This document shows, piece after piece, positions 9,876-17,843 of a stretch of DNA of 64,000 bases (within the stretch, counting starts at the first letter, position 1; each line of letters starts with the position of its first letter). The notes beneath the pieces are model-generated. The model saw only the letters and a list, made by a program, of their open reading frames with translations, did not search any database and was not told where the DNA came from. This DNA comes from Flavipsychrobacter stenotrophus (lineage in GTDB: Bacteria > Bacteroidota > Bacteroidia > Chitinophagales > Chitinophagaceae), in contig NZ_PPSL01000003.1 in the NCBI RefSeq assembly GCF_002954265.1, forward strand, positions 62,001 through 126,000, given 5' to 3'. Position numbers and translations under genes: made by a program.

Positions 9876-9917
9876 GGCATTTTTAAGCAATAAAAAAGTA
9901 TTTTGTAACTTGTAGCC

Positions 9918-10532
9918 ATGAGCGAAAGGATCATAACCTTATTTGGTGAGGAAATAGTACCCGAACAAATAAAACCGGTAGCGAAAAGCCGCGCCAAAAA
10001 GAAAGACGACGAGAAGAAAGAAGATGAGGGAAATGAAGAATCGATCAAGACTGAGTCTGTAATACCGGAAGCCGCGGCGCCACAGGCAGTTGTTGCCGAA
10101 GTGGCGGAAACAATACCAACACCCGTTACCGAAGAGTTACCGGAAGTAGAAAAACCAAAGACAGCAGCTAAAAAGAAAGAAACAGACGCACTCAAACTGC
10201 CGGAAGACTGGAAAGGCGACGGAAAGCAATATTTTTCTATAGGAGAAGTAGCGGAGGTATTCAAAGTAAAAACATCACATATCCGCTTCTGGACAAACGA
10301 GTTTAAACTCAATGTACGTACTACCCGCAAAGGCGATCGACTTTACACCGAAGACCAGATAAAAGAGTTGCGCGCCATTCACCACCTTGTGAAAGAAAGA
10401 GGGTTTACCCTTACGGGAGCAAAAACCAAACTGAAGACCCAGAACAAAATGGATGTGGAAACAGTAGACCTGAAAAAATCACTTATGTCCCTTCGCAATA
10501 AGTTACTGGCCATAAGGAATCAATTGAAATAA
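9918..10532 (+). CDS. MerR family transcriptional regulator with charged N-terminal extension
   Basis: A 204-residue protein. Residues 1-93 are low-complexity, rich in Lys, Glu, Ala and Pro (AKKKDDEKKEDEG, PKTAAKKKE), probably disordered. Residues about 98-170 form a MerR-type winged helix-turn-helix: YFSIGEVAEVFKVKTSHIRFW is the recognition segment, followed by the wing (TRKGDRLYTEDQIKEL). No effector-binding cysteines follow; the C-terminus is a short Lys-rich helix ending SLRNKLLAIRNQLK, suitable for dimerisation. Bacteroidota commonly carry such MerR proteins; the target is unknown. It is six bases upstream of the thioredoxin-like gene, so these two are likely one transcript. Confidence 0.85.
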   Translation: MSERIITLFGEEIVPEQIKPVAKSRAKKKDDEKKEDEGNEESIKTESVIPEAAAPQAVVAEVAETIPTPVTEELPEVEKPKTAAKKKETDALKLPEDWKGDGKQYFSIGEVAEVFKVKTSHIRFWTNEFKLNVRTTRKGDRLYTEDQIKELRAIHHLVKERGFTLTGAKTKLKTQNKMDVETVDLKKSLMSLRNKLLAIRNQLK

Positions 10533-10538
10533 CCAACC

Positions 10539-11066
10539 ATGAGAATAGTAGCGCTTATAGCCCTGTTGATAATGTCTGCAACAGCCAAAGCACAGAATAT
10601 GCCCCTAAGATATACCAATAGCATAGACAGCATAAACGGAAGTGTGATATACCGGGGCCTCATTGGCTTTGACGATCTGCAAAAAGACACCACATTTCAT
10701 TGGTACACAACCGGCGTTGCAGACTATACCCCGAAGAAAAAGCACATCAAAAAACTGAAGCCGGCATTGTCGGCATATTCTATGGTGGTGGTTATGGGCA
10801 CCTGGTGTGGCGACTCTAAAGACCTCATACCCAAACTACACAATGTACTCATGGCGGCAGAATACCCCATGGCAAAAGTAACCCTATACGGAGTAGACCG
10901 TGCAAAGACAGCAGGCAACGGCATAGAAAAAACATACAATATCACCCGTGTACCAACCATAATTCTATTTGACGGAACAAAAGAAATAGGCCGGATAACA
11001 GAAAGCGTGGAGAAGAGCATGGAAGCCGATCTGAGATCGATAATAGAACAGCAGAAGAAAAACTAG
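10539..11066 (+). CDS. Exported thioredoxin-fold protein with CxxS site
   Basis: A 175-residue protein with a signal peptide (MRIVALIALLIMSATAKAQ) and a thioredoxin fold. Active-site segment GTWCGDSKDLIPKL has one cysteine (C-G-D-S) instead of the usual CxxC, and no second nearby cysteine, so a classical dithiol oxidoreductase mechanism is unlikely. The cis-proline loop is present (ITRVPTIILFDGTKEIGRI). Possible roles are a monothiol exchange or chaperone function in the periplasm. It follows the MerR gene by six bases. CGDS-type thioredoxin-like proteins occur in other bacteria, so the serine is unlikely to be a sequencing error. Confidence 0.8.
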   Translation: MRIVALIALLIMSATAKAQNMPLRYTNSIDSINGSVIYRGLIGFDDLQKDTTFHWYTTGVADYTPKKKHIKKLKPALSAYSMVVVMGTWCGDSKDLIPKLHNVLMAAEYPMAKVTLYGVDRAKTAGNGIEKTYNITRVPTIILFDGTKEIGRITESVEKSMEADLRSIIEQQKKN

Positions 11067-11093
11067 ATCATATTAAAAGTGCATTGGGCCTTG

Positions 11094-11128
11094 CCACTAT
11101 GTACTATATACTAAATACTAACTACTAA
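11094..11128 (+). repeat. Heptanucleotide tandem repeat directly upstream of hutH
   Basis: Five imperfect 7-base units run CCACTAT, GTACTAT, ATACTAA, ATACTAA, CTACTAA and end three bases before the hutH ATG at 11132. The unit is A/T-rich with a conserved ACTA core. Confidence 0.7.
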
Positions 11129-11131
11129 AAA

Positions 11132-12616
11132 ATGGAATTACCGGAGCACATATCCATTGGCTTTTTTAAAAGCAAAAAGGATAAATTAGCTATTTCAGCC
11201 GCCGCAAAAGGCCGCATAGACACTAACCGCGCTTACCTCGACAACATATTGCAGCAAGGGAATACCTACTATGGTATCAACACCGGCTTCGGCTCGCTCT
11301 GCAATGTGCGCATTAAAGATGATGAGTTGTCTCAACTACAGGAAAACCTCGTTACATCGCACTCATGCGGCATGGGCGATGAAGTACCTGAAGAGATCGT
11401 GCGCCTCATGTTATTGCTCAAGGTTCACGGGCTTAGCCAGGGTTACAGCGGTGTACGCACAGAAATAGTGCAGCGACTGGTAGATTTCTATAACCTCGGT
11501 ATTCATCCGCGTGTGTTTGAATTAGGCTCACTCGGTGCTTCGGGCGATCTGGCTCCGCTGGCACATATGAGTCTGCCTATCTTAGGCTTGGGCGAAGTGC
11601 GCTACAAAGGAGAAATAATGCCTGCTACAAAAGCACTGGAAATAGTTGGACTGAAACCAATGAGTCTCGCTGCCAAAGAAGGGCTGGCATTGCTTAATGG
11701 CACTCAGTTCATGAGCTCTTACATTACCTGGTCACTCACGCAGGCAAAGCGCCTGCTGATTTGGGCTGATGTTATCGCAGCACTCTCTGCCGATGCGTTT
11801 ATGGCTAAGAACGAACCATTCCGTCATGCCATTCATCGTGTCCGTCCGCACAAAGGCCAGCTCGATACTGCTGCACGTATGTTGCAACTGCTTGCTGATA
11901 GTGAGATACAGAGTGTGCCTAAAGAGCAGGTGCAGGATCCGTACTCTTTCCGCTGTATACCGCAGGTACATGGTGCTACAAAAGATGTAGTAGATATGGC
12001 TGCCGGTGTGGTAGAAACAGAGATCAACTCAGTAACAGATAACCCGATCGTTTTCCACGACGAAGACGCTATTGTGAGTGGCGGTAATTTCCACGGACAA
12101 CCATTAGCGCTTCAGGCCGACTTCCTGGCAATAGCCATGGCAGAGCTGGGCAATATATCTGAACGCAGAACTTATTTATTAGTAAGTGGCCAGCGTGGCC
12201 TGCCGCCATTCCTCGCCCCTGAGGCAGGATTGAACAGCGGTTTCATGATCGCCCAGTACACCGCAGCAGCCATAGTAAGCCAGAGCAAACAATATTGCAC
12301 ACCGGCATCTATAGACAGCATTGTAAGCAGCAACGGACAGGAAGACCACGTGAGCATGGGCGCAAACGCGGCCGTAAAACTCCGCAAAGTCATCATGAAC
12401 GTGCAGCGTGTATTAGCAATAGAGCTACTTACCGCCGCACAGGCCCTCGAATTCCGCAGACCAAAGAAAACATCACCCGCCCTCGAAAAGCTGATGAACG
12501 AACTGCGAAAGACAACCTCTTTCATGGCCAAAGACACCATCTTGCACGAAGGCCTGATAGCAGCAGAAAGGTTCCTCGATAAGGATCCTGAAGAAGTAAC
12601 AGGTATGAAATTTTAA
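11132..12616 (+). CDS. hutH: Histidine ammonia-lyase
   Basis: A 494-residue aromatic amino acid lyase. The Ala-Ser-Gly that forms the MIO cofactor is at residues 136-138 in GSLGASGDLAPLAHM; YGINTGFGSL near residue 50 supplies the catalytic tyrosine loop, and SSNGQEDHVSMG is the late conserved motif. The substrate-selecting pair is SH (VTSHSCGMGDE), as in histidine rather than tyrosine or phenylalanine lyases, so it should convert L-histidine to urocanate in the cytoplasm. GNFHGQP carries Gln where many histidine lyases have Glu. No hutU, hutI or hutG is nearby, so the rest of the degradation pathway, if present, is elsewhere. It is followed after three bases by a small membrane protein gene. 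Confidence 0.9.
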   Translation: MELPEHISIGFFKSKKDKLAISAAAKGRIDTNRAYLDNILQQGNTYYGINTGFGSLCNVRIKDDELSQLQENLVTSHSCGMGDEVPEEIVRLMLLLKVHGLSQGYSGVRTEIVQRLVDFYNLGIHPRVFELGSLGASGDLAPLAHMSLPILGLGEVRYKGEIMPATKALEIVGLKPMSLAAKEGLALLNGTQFMSSYITWSLTQAKRLLIWADVIAALSADAFMAKNEPFRHAIHRVRPHKGQLDTAARMLQLLADSEIQSVPKEQVQDPYSFRCIPQVHGATKDVVDMAAGVVETEINSVTDNPIVFHDEDAIVSGGNFHGQPLALQADFLAIAMAELGNISERRTYLLVSGQRGLPPFLAPEAGLNSGFMIAQYTAAAIVSQSKQYCTPASIDSIVSSNGQEDHVSMGANAAVKLRKVIMNVQRVLAIELLTAAQALEFRRPKKTSPALEKLMNELRKTTSFMAKDTILHEGLIAAERFLDKDPEEVTGMKF

Positions 12617-12619
12617 GCA

Positions 12620-12865
12620 ATGAAGAAGCCGGGAATAATAGTATTAAAGCATCTGGTTCTTTGGCTATTATTCTCGGCTATATACATCTTAATATCTGAG
12701 CAACTAACAAAGCGGATCTTCTCAGGCATAGACTACGACGTGGAGCAATGGTTGCTGGTAGCGATCGTGGGCCTCTTACTCATATTCACCATCACTGTTT
12801 TTTCGCTAGTCGTTAGTTTGTTGAAGAATAGAAAAAGAAGAAAATTAAAAGCCGATAGATCTTAA
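12620..12865 (+). CDS. Small two-helix membrane protein
   Basis: An 81-residue protein with two predicted membrane helices (about residues 6-25, IVLKHLVLWLLFSAIYILI, and 44-68, WLLVAIVGLLLIFTITVFSLV) and a strongly basic tail KNRKRRKLKADRS, which places the C-terminus in the cytoplasm. I do not recognise a family. It starts three bases after the hutH stop and ends two bases before the next gene, so it belongs to a compact transcription unit, hutH - this gene - glycosyltransferase. A link to histidine metabolism is not implied by anything in its sequence. Confidence 0.7.
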   Translation: MKKPGIIVLKHLVLWLLFSAIYILISEQLTKRIFSGIDYDVEQWLLVAIVGLLLIFTITVFSLVVSLLKNRKRRKLKADRS

Positions 12866-12867
12866 CT

Positions 12868-13773
12868 ATGCATCAACCCAACTACATCATCCTCCAATGT
12901 TACGGCTACGAAGCCGTATTCTTAGAGTGTGCCTATGCGTTGATGTCATTGTCAAGACTATACAAGCCCGAAGAGCTCACTAATACCGAGATCTGGGTCT
13001 ATACAGATAAGCCGGAGTGGTTCGATCGCTTTGCCGATTGTCCTTTACCGCTACACTTCCGCAAGATGGATGCTGCGCTGATAAAACAATGGCGCGGAGA
13101 TATCGACTTTGTGCACCGCATAAAAATTGAACTCCTTCTCGACTTTACTGAGACCCGCACGGGTAACATACTCTATGCCGATACCGATATGGTATTCCTG
13201 CAAAAGCTGGATGATGTATGGAATGGCCTAGCCCCTGGCGAACTATACATGCACATGCAGGAAGGCAAGATCAGCGAAAAGGGTAATCCATTGTTCCGCA
13301 AGCTCGACACATTCCTGCGTAGCGGCAAAGCAATAAAAACAGAAGGCACACCACTCTATGATCTGTATATGTGGAATGCCGGCATCCTTGGTTTCCATAG
13401 CAGCCACCGCGAACTCTTGCAGAAGGCCCTGGAGTACACGGATAGCGAACACCCTAAATTCCCCAAACATATTATAGAGCAATTCGCATTCTCCATACAG
13501 TTCGGCAGCAAGGGCAATATCAAGTCAGCACTGCCATATGCTTTGCACTACTGGAATATGAAGGAACTCCGCCAGATCATCGCCTCATTCCTGCAATACT
13601 TTGATGGCAAACCATGGGCCGATCTTGTGCGCTACAGCTCACTCTTACAGCCATACATACTGGTTACTGAAAAGAACATGTTCCTGCAAAACCGCTCCTT
13701 TACTGAGAAGGTACTCAACAAAAAGTGGGTGCCTGCGATGCCCAACTGGGAGTTGTTGGAAAAGCAGATATAA
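12868..13773 (+). CDS. GT-A type glycosyltransferase-like protein
   Basis: A 301-residue soluble protein with a nucleotide-diphospho-sugar transferase layout: an N-terminal beta-alpha segment (NYIILQCYGYEAVFLECAYAL), then ILYADTDMVFLQKL containing the metal-binding DxD (D105-T-D107), and a later WNAGILGFHSSH motif resembling the NxGxL acceptor loop of GT8-like enzymes. It probably transfers a sugar in the cytoplasm, but donor and acceptor cannot be deduced. No membrane helix is present. It is two bases downstream of the small membrane protein gene, with which it is presumably co-transcribed. Confidence 0.75.
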   Translation: MHQPNYIILQCYGYEAVFLECAYALMSLSRLYKPEELTNTEIWVYTDKPEWFDRFADCPLPLHFRKMDAALIKQWRGDIDFVHRIKIELLLDFTETRTGNILYADTDMVFLQKLDDVWNGLAPGELYMHMQEGKISEKGNPLFRKLDTFLRSGKAIKTEGTPLYDLYMWNAGILGFHSSHRELLQKALEYTDSEHPKFPKHIIEQFAFSIQFGSKGNIKSALPYALHYWNMKELRQIIASFLQYFDGKPWADLVRYSSLLQPYILVTEKNMFLQNRSFTEKVLNKKWVPAMPNWELLEKQI

Positions 13774-13799
13774 CCGGCGAATCAGGATAATTAAATAAA

Positions 13800-14165
13800 A
13801 TGAGCGTAGACACCATACTTTCCAAATACAGTGAGCCAATAGCAGAGCTTGGTTACAAGTTGCGCGCCTTTATTATATCCCAGTTGCCCGATGTACAGGA
13901 AGAGGCCGACCTGTTTGGCAACATTATAGGGTACGGCTATGGACCAGGGTATAAGAATATGATCTGCACCATTATACCATCAAAGGCAATGATGAAGATA
14001 GGGTTTTATAAAGGCAGTGAATTGCCAGACCCTTTCGGGTTGCTTGCCGGCAGCGGTAAAGTGCACAAGTATGTAGAGATAAAGAACGAGACAGATCTTA
14101 GGCATCCCGCGGTTGCAGCATTATTGGCGGAAGGACTGAAGGCGTGGCAGGAGCGGACAAAATAA
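13800..14165 (+). CDS. DUF1801 domain protein
   Basis: A 121-residue cytoplasmic protein of the DUF1801/YdhG-like type, recognised by YGYGPGYKNMICTIIPSKAMMKIGFYKGSELPDP-like segments (an aromatic beta strand followed by a glycine turn) and the closing KYVEIKNETDLRHPAVAALLAEGLKAW helix. The family is widespread and its function is unknown; some members are thought to bind small ligands or iron-sulphur assembly factors, but that is not shown here. It follows the glycosyltransferase by 26 bases and ends at a hairpin (14166-14194) facing the convergent desaturase gene. Confidence 0.8.
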   Translation: MSVDTILSKYSEPIAELGYKLRAFIISQLPDVQEEADLFGNIIGYGYGPGYKNMICTIIPSKAMMKIGFYKGSELPDPFGLLAGSGKVHKYVEIKNETDLRHPAVAALLAEGLKAWQERTK

Positions 14166-14194
14166 AAGAGGATGCCATTTTGGGACACCCTCTT
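14166..14194. terminator. Hairpin between convergent DUF1801 and desaturase genes
   Basis: AAGAGGATGCC pairs with GGACACCCTCTT around an ATTTTG loop with one mismatch and one bulge. It sits directly after the DUF1801 stop. The stem is imperfect and there is no long T tract, so termination is only plausible. Confidence 0.4.
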
Positions 14195-14215
14195 AAAAAT
14201 ATTGTCGGCATTATC

Positions 14216-15361
14216 TTATGCTTCCTGCAAAACCAGATCGGCTGCTTTTACATCAGATTCTTTAATTTTTGTTGCCTGTGGCGGAACCTCTTGTGGTTTC
14301 TGACCGAGAGACTTCATAAACCTGTAGTGAGAGCCAATAGCAGCCCACATGGTAGGCATGGCGTGGTAGTCTACATTATACTCTTTACACTTCTGCTCTA
14401 CTATTTTGCTTACTTCCGGGTAGTGTACATGACTGATACGCGGGAAAAGGTGATGCTCTACCTGATAGTTAAGTCCACCTACATACCATGATATAACCTT
14501 ATTGCCACGAGCAAAATCTGCTGTTGTCTTTAACTGATGAACAGCCCACTCGTTTTCGATTACCTTATCATCAGCACCAGAGAATTCAAATTCTGTTTCT
14601 TCAACCACGTGAGCCAACTGAAATACTACAGACAAAGACATACCCAAGGCCACATTCATAGCCAGGTAACCTACAGCCCATGTACTTACGCCAACCAGGT
14701 AAATAGGTAATGCTATGTAAAAGGCAACATACATCACTTTGCTGATCCAGAAAATAGCATGTTCTTTTGTGTCCATTTTTTTCAGCGGTGTAGTGTACAC
14801 CATCTTGCTACCATACTTAACAAAGTCGGTAACGAATATCCAGAGGATAGAGCTGAGTGCGTAGGCCAGCCAAAGGTAGATGTGCTGCACCTTATGTGCA
14901 GGTTTCCATACCTGTGTAGAACACTGGCGGATTACCGGGCTTTTTGCAATGTCATCATCAATACCATCTACATTGGTGTACGTGTGGTGAATGATGTTGT
15001 GTTTTTGCCTCCAGATGAATGCATTACTTCCCAATGCGTTAAGTGTAAGACCCAAAAGATCATTCACCCATTTCTTACTGGAGTAGCTGCCGTGGTTGGC
15101 ATCGTGCATTACATTAAACCCTACACCTGCAAGGGTAAGTCCTAAAACCATGCTTAATGCAATTCCAGCAAATGCTGTAAAATGAAAAGTCAGCAGAGAT
15201 AAATATAAACCTATCGAGAGCGATATCAGAATAACAGTTTTTGCATAAAGTTTCCAATTGCCAGTTTTCTCAATTCCGTTCTTAGTAAAATAACCATCCA
15301 CCTCAGTTTTCAGCGCCTGAAAAAAAACTGCCTTCTTGTTGTTATATGTGAGTTTTGCCAT
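14216..15361 (-). CDS. Membrane fatty acid desaturase
   Basis: A 381-residue integral membrane di-iron desaturase. All three histidine boxes are visible: HDANHGS, HNIIHH and QVEHHLFP; the Q in the third box is typical of front-end (delta-5/6 linoleoyl-CoA type) desaturases. About four hydrophobic segments lie between the boxes (for example VILISLSIGLYLSLLTFHF and VMYVAFYIALPIYLVGV). It introduces a double bond into acyl chains of membrane lipids, using electrons from a reductase not encoded here. No N-terminal cytochrome b5 domain is fused. The 350-base region upstream (15362-15711) is A/T-rich and shared with the divergent aldo/keto reductase; I saw no clear promoter match in it. Confidence 0.9.
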   Translation of the reverse strand: MAKLTYNNKKAVFFQALKTEVDGYFTKNGIEKTGNWKLYAKTVILISLSIGLYLSLLTFHFTAFAGIALSMVLGLTLAGVGFNVMHDANHGSYSSKKWVNDLLGLTLNALGSNAFIWRQKHNIIHHTYTNVDGIDDDIAKSPVIRQCSTQVWKPAHKVQHIYLWLAYALSSILWIFVTDFVKYGSKMVYTTPLKKMDTKEHAIFWISKVMYVAFYIALPIYLVGVSTWAVGYLAMNVALGMSLSVVFQLAHVVEETEFEFSGADDKVIENEWAVHQLKTTADFARGNKVISWYVGGLNYQVEHHLFPRISHVHYPEVSKIVEQKCKEYNVDYHAMPTMWAAIGSHYRFMKSLGQKPQEVPPQATKIKESDVKAADLVLQEA

Positions 15362-15711
15362 ACGTAGAAGTAAAAATAGTCAATTAAATCCGTTACACTT
15401 GTTTAACACACTGTTATTAGCTATATATTAACCTAATGAATAGCCAATATATTTTAAGTAACCGGCTAAAATAAGCCACTTACCCCGGCGAGCAAAACAT
15501 TAAAAAGCAGCTAAATCTTTTCCATAAACAGGGAAAGCCCTCAAAGCATTGCTTTTTAGAGTGTTGCAGTAAAAGTAAAACACAAAGGGATATTGGAGAA
15601 CGGTATTGATAAAAATTATAGCACTGAACTAAATAAACGCATAATTTCAATCATCAGTTAAGAAGCTGCGGTAAAAACAAACAGAGCACTTACGGTGTTA
15701 AAAATGATATT
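15362..15711. other. Intergenic region between divergent desaturase and reductase genes
   Basis: The 350 bases are A/T-rich, carry stops in all frames and show no RNA gene, repeat or convincing TAnnTTTG element. It must hold the two divergent promoters, but I cannot place them. Confidence 0.5.
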
Positions 15712-16686
15712 ATGGAATATAGAAGGCTTGGCAGAACAGGTTTACAGTTGAGTGTATTGTCTTACGGGTCGTGGGTTACCTTTCATCAACAGGTGGGTGA
15801 TAACCTGGGCGATAAGCTGATGGGATTAGCATACGACAATGGCATCAACTTCTTTGACAATGCAGAGGCATATGAAGGAGGTAAGAGTGAAGAAGTGATG
15901 GGCAGGATACTCAAGAACAAAAACTGGGACCGTACAACCTACTGTATATCAAGCAAGGCATTCTTTGGTATGTATGGCAAAAATAACAAGCCAACACAGC
16001 GGGGCCTGAGCCGTAAACACCTTACAGAAGCCTGCCACATGGCACTGAAAAGGATGCAGATGGACTACCTTGACCTTTTTTATTGCCACCGGCCCGACCC
16101 TGAAGTGGGCATGGAAGAAATAGTAAGAACAATGAATACCCTGATAGCGCAAGGAAAGATACTCTACTGGGGCACCAGTGAGTGGAGTGCCGGAGATATT
16201 TTGGAAGCCAATGCCGTAGCTAAGGGTCTTGGACTGGAAGGACCAGCGATGGAGCAGCCACAATACAATTTGTTTGAGCGACAGAAAATGGAAAATGACT
16301 ACCTGCCGGTGTTTAAAGAGGTAGGAATAGGAACAACTATATGGAGCCCGCTGGCATCGGGGTTACTGACAGGCAAGTATAATGATGGCGTGCCGGAAGG
16401 ATCGCGGCTGTCAATAGAAAAATACGGATGGCTGAAGGAAGCTGCCCTGCAGGAAGAACGCGTGGAGAAAGTAAGGCAGTTGAAAACAATAGCTGATGAA
16501 TTAAATACCTCTCTCTCAGCACTCTCTGTTGCATGGACAATACACAATCCTAATGTGACCACCACAATTTTGGGTGCTACAAAGGAAGAGCAACTTACAG
16601 AAAACCTTAAAGCGCTTGATCTTTACCCTATGCTGACTACCGAGGTGATGGACAGGATGGATAAAATAATGGGTACAAAACCATAA
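15712..16686 (+). CDS. Aldo/keto reductase, voltage-channel beta-subunit-like branch
   Basis: A 324-residue TIM-barrel NAD(P)H oxidoreductase. Family marks are MEYRRLGRTGLQLSVLSYGSW at the start, NFFDNAEAYEGGKSEEVMG (catalytic Asp and Tyr; NAEAY stands for the usual DTAD/NTAEVY), the catalytic Lys in YCISSKAFFG, the His in DLFYCHRPDP and the C-terminal cofactor loop TTILGATKEEQLTENLKAL. The NAEVY-like motif and GTSEWSAGDI resemble the potassium-channel beta / YghZ group. It reduces aldehydes or ketones in the cytoplasm; the physiological substrate is unknown. It stands alone between a desaturase and a secreted protein. Confidence 0.88.
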   Translation: MEYRRLGRTGLQLSVLSYGSWVTFHQQVGDNLGDKLMGLAYDNGINFFDNAEAYEGGKSEEVMGRILKNKNWDRTTYCISSKAFFGMYGKNNKPTQRGLSRKHLTEACHMALKRMQMDYLDLFYCHRPDPEVGMEEIVRTMNTLIAQGKILYWGTSEWSAGDILEANAVAKGLGLEGPAMEQPQYNLFERQKMENDYLPVFKEVGIGTTIWSPLASGLLTGKYNDGVPEGSRLSIEKYGWLKEAALQEERVEKVRQLKTIADELNTSLSALSVAWTIHNPNVTTTILGATKEEQLTENLKALDLYPMLTTEVMDRMDKIMGTKP

Positions 16687-16789
16687 CTGCTTTTGTGGAT
16701 TTGTGGCGAACACACATTTTTTAGTTGCCAAAACGAGCAGGGTTTGTTTCTAACACATTTATTCTCAATCGATTATATTTACATTTGCG

Positions 16790-16797
16790 TGACAAAA
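16790..16797 (+). promoter_or_regulatory. -7 box TACATTTG of the CxxCH secreted protein
   Basis: TACATTTG ends 16 bases before ATG 16814 and matches TAnnTTTG. No TTG at N18-19 is present. The implied leader is only about ten bases. Confidence 0.5.
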
Positions 16798-16813
16798 ACA
16801 AACAACCACGTAG

Positions 16814-17662
16814 ATGAAAAAAAGAGCTTTACTTCTTCCTTTGGCAGGTATTTTCCTGTATGTTACATTATCTAGTTATGCGTCTGGGTATGGTTCAAAT
16901 AGAACAGGTAGCCACGGTAGTACAGTAGGTTGTGGTAGTTGCCATGGCTCTACAGCATCAGGCATTGCAGTAACATTCGAGCTTGATTCTGCAGGCACAC
17001 CGGTTACCCGTTACAAGCCGGGCATGTCGTATACCCTGAAAATGACAGGTACGAACAACACTACCGCAACCAATCTTAATGGATTTGGTTGTCAGTTGTC
17101 TGTTATTTCAGGATCAGGAACATCATCTGTAAACGCAGGTACTATGTCTGGTGCGCCAGCCAGTACCGGCTTTAACGCGGGCACCGGCGGAATAAACTTC
17201 TTAGAACATTCAAGCCGTATAGCAGCAACTACCGGTGGTGGAGCTGTAGGCAGCACATATGTCATTTCTGTAAGCTGGACAGCTCCTGCAGCTGGTACTG
17301 GTACGGTAAAGGCATATGGTCTTATTAATGCTGTAAATTGCAATGGTAACGATGGTGGCGGAGACTACTGGAACAGCGCAAACACTTCATTTACAGAATT
17401 GCCTGCCGGAGCCAATGTAAGCGTAGCAAATGTTACCCTTTCGGATTTGAATGTTTACCCTAATCCGGTAAATAACATACTGAACATATCGGGCTACCAG
17501 GGTGCAATCGCCATTTTTGATGTTAATGGAAAAGTTGTTGCTACAGAAAATGCAACTAATGCCAATACGATGATCAATACATCGGCATGGGCTGCAGGTA
17601 TGTATATGGTAACGCTTCAGAACAATGGCATTGTTACAACAAGAACTATTGTTAAGAACTAG
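16814..17662 (+). CDS. Secreted protein with CxxCH motif and T9SS type A sorting domain
   Basis: A 282-residue protein with a signal peptide (MKKRALLLPLAGIFLYVTLSSYASG), then a C40-G-S-C43-H44 motif in GCGSCHGS, a Gly/Thr/Ser-rich beta domain (about residues 50-200) resembling the Reeler / choice-of-anchor V type, and a C-terminal T9SS type A sorting domain (LSDLNVYPNPVNNILNISG to TRTIVKN, about residues 208-282). It should be exported through the Sec and T9SS systems and left at the cell surface. CxxCH is the covalent c-type haem signature, but a lone motif with no obvious distal Met ligand may instead mark a structural disulphide. A strong terminator follows at 17685. Confidence 0.85.
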   Translation: MKKRALLLPLAGIFLYVTLSSYASGYGSNRTGSHGSTVGCGSCHGSTASGIAVTFELDSAGTPVTRYKPGMSYTLKMTGTNNTTATNLNGFGCQLSVISGSGTSSVNAGTMSGAPASTGFNAGTGGINFLEHSSRIAATTGGGAVGSTYVISVSWTAPAAGTGTVKAYGLINAVNCNGNDGGGDYWNSANTSFTELPAGANVSVANVTLSDLNVYPNPVNNILNISGYQGAIAIFDVNGKVVATENATNANTMINTSAWAAGMYMVTLQNNGIVTTRTIVKN

Positions 17663-17684
17663 AGTTAGAAAATTAATTTAATAC

Positions 17685-17713
17685 AGCTCCCGGATCCATC
17701 CGGGAGCTTTTTT
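17685..17713 (+). terminator. Rho-independent terminator after the CxxCH protein
   Basis: AGCTCCCGGAT pairs perfectly with ATCCGGGAGCT across a two-base CC gap, so the apical pairs probably open to form the loop, and a T6 run follows at once. Confidence 0.9.
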
Positions 17714-17829
17714 GTGGTGTATACTCCATTAGTTTGTCAAGAATTATAAATGTTAAGACTATACAAATTATATAAACATTTCTATTGAATTGGTTAATGC
17801 AGGCAAGCTATAGGCTATTTTTAAATGCT

Positions 17830-17837
17830 TACATTTG
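17830..17837 (+). promoter_or_regulatory. -7 box TACATTTG abutting the hybrid kinase start
   Basis: TACATTTG ends six bases before ATG 17844. It overlaps the upstream in-frame ATG at 17835, supporting 17844 as the real start, and it implies an mRNA with almost no leader. Confidence 0.5.
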
Positions 17838-17843
17838 TTTATA

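Noticed and set aside
11132-12616. Tyrosine ammonia-lyase of a flexirubin or similar pigment cluster
   Set aside because: The selectivity residues are SH (VTSHSCG), as in histidine lyases, and no pigment-synthesis genes are adjacent.
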